NCBI GenBank assembly: GCA_949957035.1
Contig: CATLIP010000023.1
Span: 1 to 14,604 of the forward strand
Length of the DNA stretch: 14,604 bases
Reading direction: 5' to 3'
Source: an uncultured Lachnospiraceae bacterium
GTDB taxonomy: Bacteria > Bacillota_A > Clostridia > Lachnospirales > Lachnospiraceae
In this document: one piece after another, positions 14,399 to 14,604 of the stretch
Position numbering within the stretch: position 1 is the stretch's first letter
Layout: the number at the start of each line of letters is the position of its first letter
Translations under genes and position numbers: made by a program
Notes under the pieces: generated by a model
Told to the model about the DNA's origin: nothing
Seen by the model: only the letters and a program-made list of their open reading frames with translations
Database searches by the model: none

Positions 14399-14604
14399 TT
14401 ATACCTTACCATATTCCTCATAGATTTCGTCTACGAGGGCATGCACTTCTTCTTTGGAAATATTCTTGCACCTTCCTCTTGCCAGCAGTACGCGAAGCTG
14501 TTCTTTCATCTCCAGCAGCGCTCTTGCCTTGTCCATGTCGATTGCTATGACTGCGCCTCTTCTCCGGTCTAGCTGTATGAATCCCTCCTGCTTTAGGATG
14601 GAGT
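14399..14604 (-). CDS. GntR-family (YtrA-like) transcriptional regulator, C-terminal part
   Basis: Only the last 67 residues are in the window; the 5' part is beyond the right edge. The reading frame gives ILKQEGFIQLDRRRGAVIA, which is the end of a winged helix of the GntR type. A short helical tail follows, with ALLEMKEQLRVLLARGRC and KEEVHALVDEIYEEYG, as in small YtrA/YhcF-like repressors. CtsR is ruled out because its C-terminal domain is different. The gene ends 26 bp before clpC, so the two are likely co-transcribed and the regulator may control the operon, as YtrA-type regulators usually repress their own unit. That link is inference. Confidence 0.8.
   Translation of the reverse strand, partial: SILKQEGFIQLDRRRGAVIAIDMDKARALLEMKEQLRVLLARGRCKNISKEEVHALVDEIYEEYGKV

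Overview
The window comes from a low-to-mid GC Firmicute, most likely a gut-type member of the Lachnospiraceae. The evidence is the 5' third of a 16S rRNA gene, the clpC-(138-aa gene)-radA gene order, the LytTR/GHKL two-component pair, the PF09820/PF08011-type ATPase and the small DUF6442-like plus XRE pair. The genus cannot be fixed by eye. Nearly everything is on the minus strand, so transcription runs from right to left; one two-gene unit at about 5.5-6.1 kb is on the plus strand.

Right part (14604 to 8022, minus strand): the tail of a GntR/YtrA-type repressor, clpC (AAA+ unfoldase), a conserved 138-aa protein of unknown function, an intrinsic terminator, radA (recombination branch-migration ATPase), a LytTR response regulator and its GHKL-type sensor kinase. 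The last two overlap by 4 bp. Spacing suggests GntR-clpC-138aa is one unit. radA-LytTR-kinase is a second unit lying behind a terminator placed just before the radA ribosome binding site.

Middle part (7930 to 2147): a minus-strand AAA-ATPase/PD-(D/E)XK gene that looks AT-rich and stands alone. Converging on it is a plus-strand unit of a small three-helix membrane protein and a 68-aa XRE regulator, behind a perfect consensus promoter flanked by two copies of a CAAG-N4-CTTG operator. Divergent from that unit is a minus-strand ABC exporter: an MacB/LolD-type ATPase and an 849-aa FtsX-type permease.

Left part (2147 to 1): a membrane-anchored protein with an acidic 11-12-residue repeat and a BspA-like leucine-rich-repeat end, then two near-identical tandem rRNA promoters, an about 320-nt rRNA leader with a boxA-like element and hairpins, and the start of a 16S rRNA gene that runs off the left edge. 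The leucine-rich-repeat gene ends inside the A/T-rich upstream region of the distal rRNA promoter with no visible terminator, and its own promoter resembles the rRNA promoters.

I did not find a clearly new multi-gene system. The most interesting signals are the twin-operator promoter of the small XRE unit, the terminator set against radA, the GntR-clpC linkage, and the rRNA-promoter-like modules around the leucine-rich-repeat gene.
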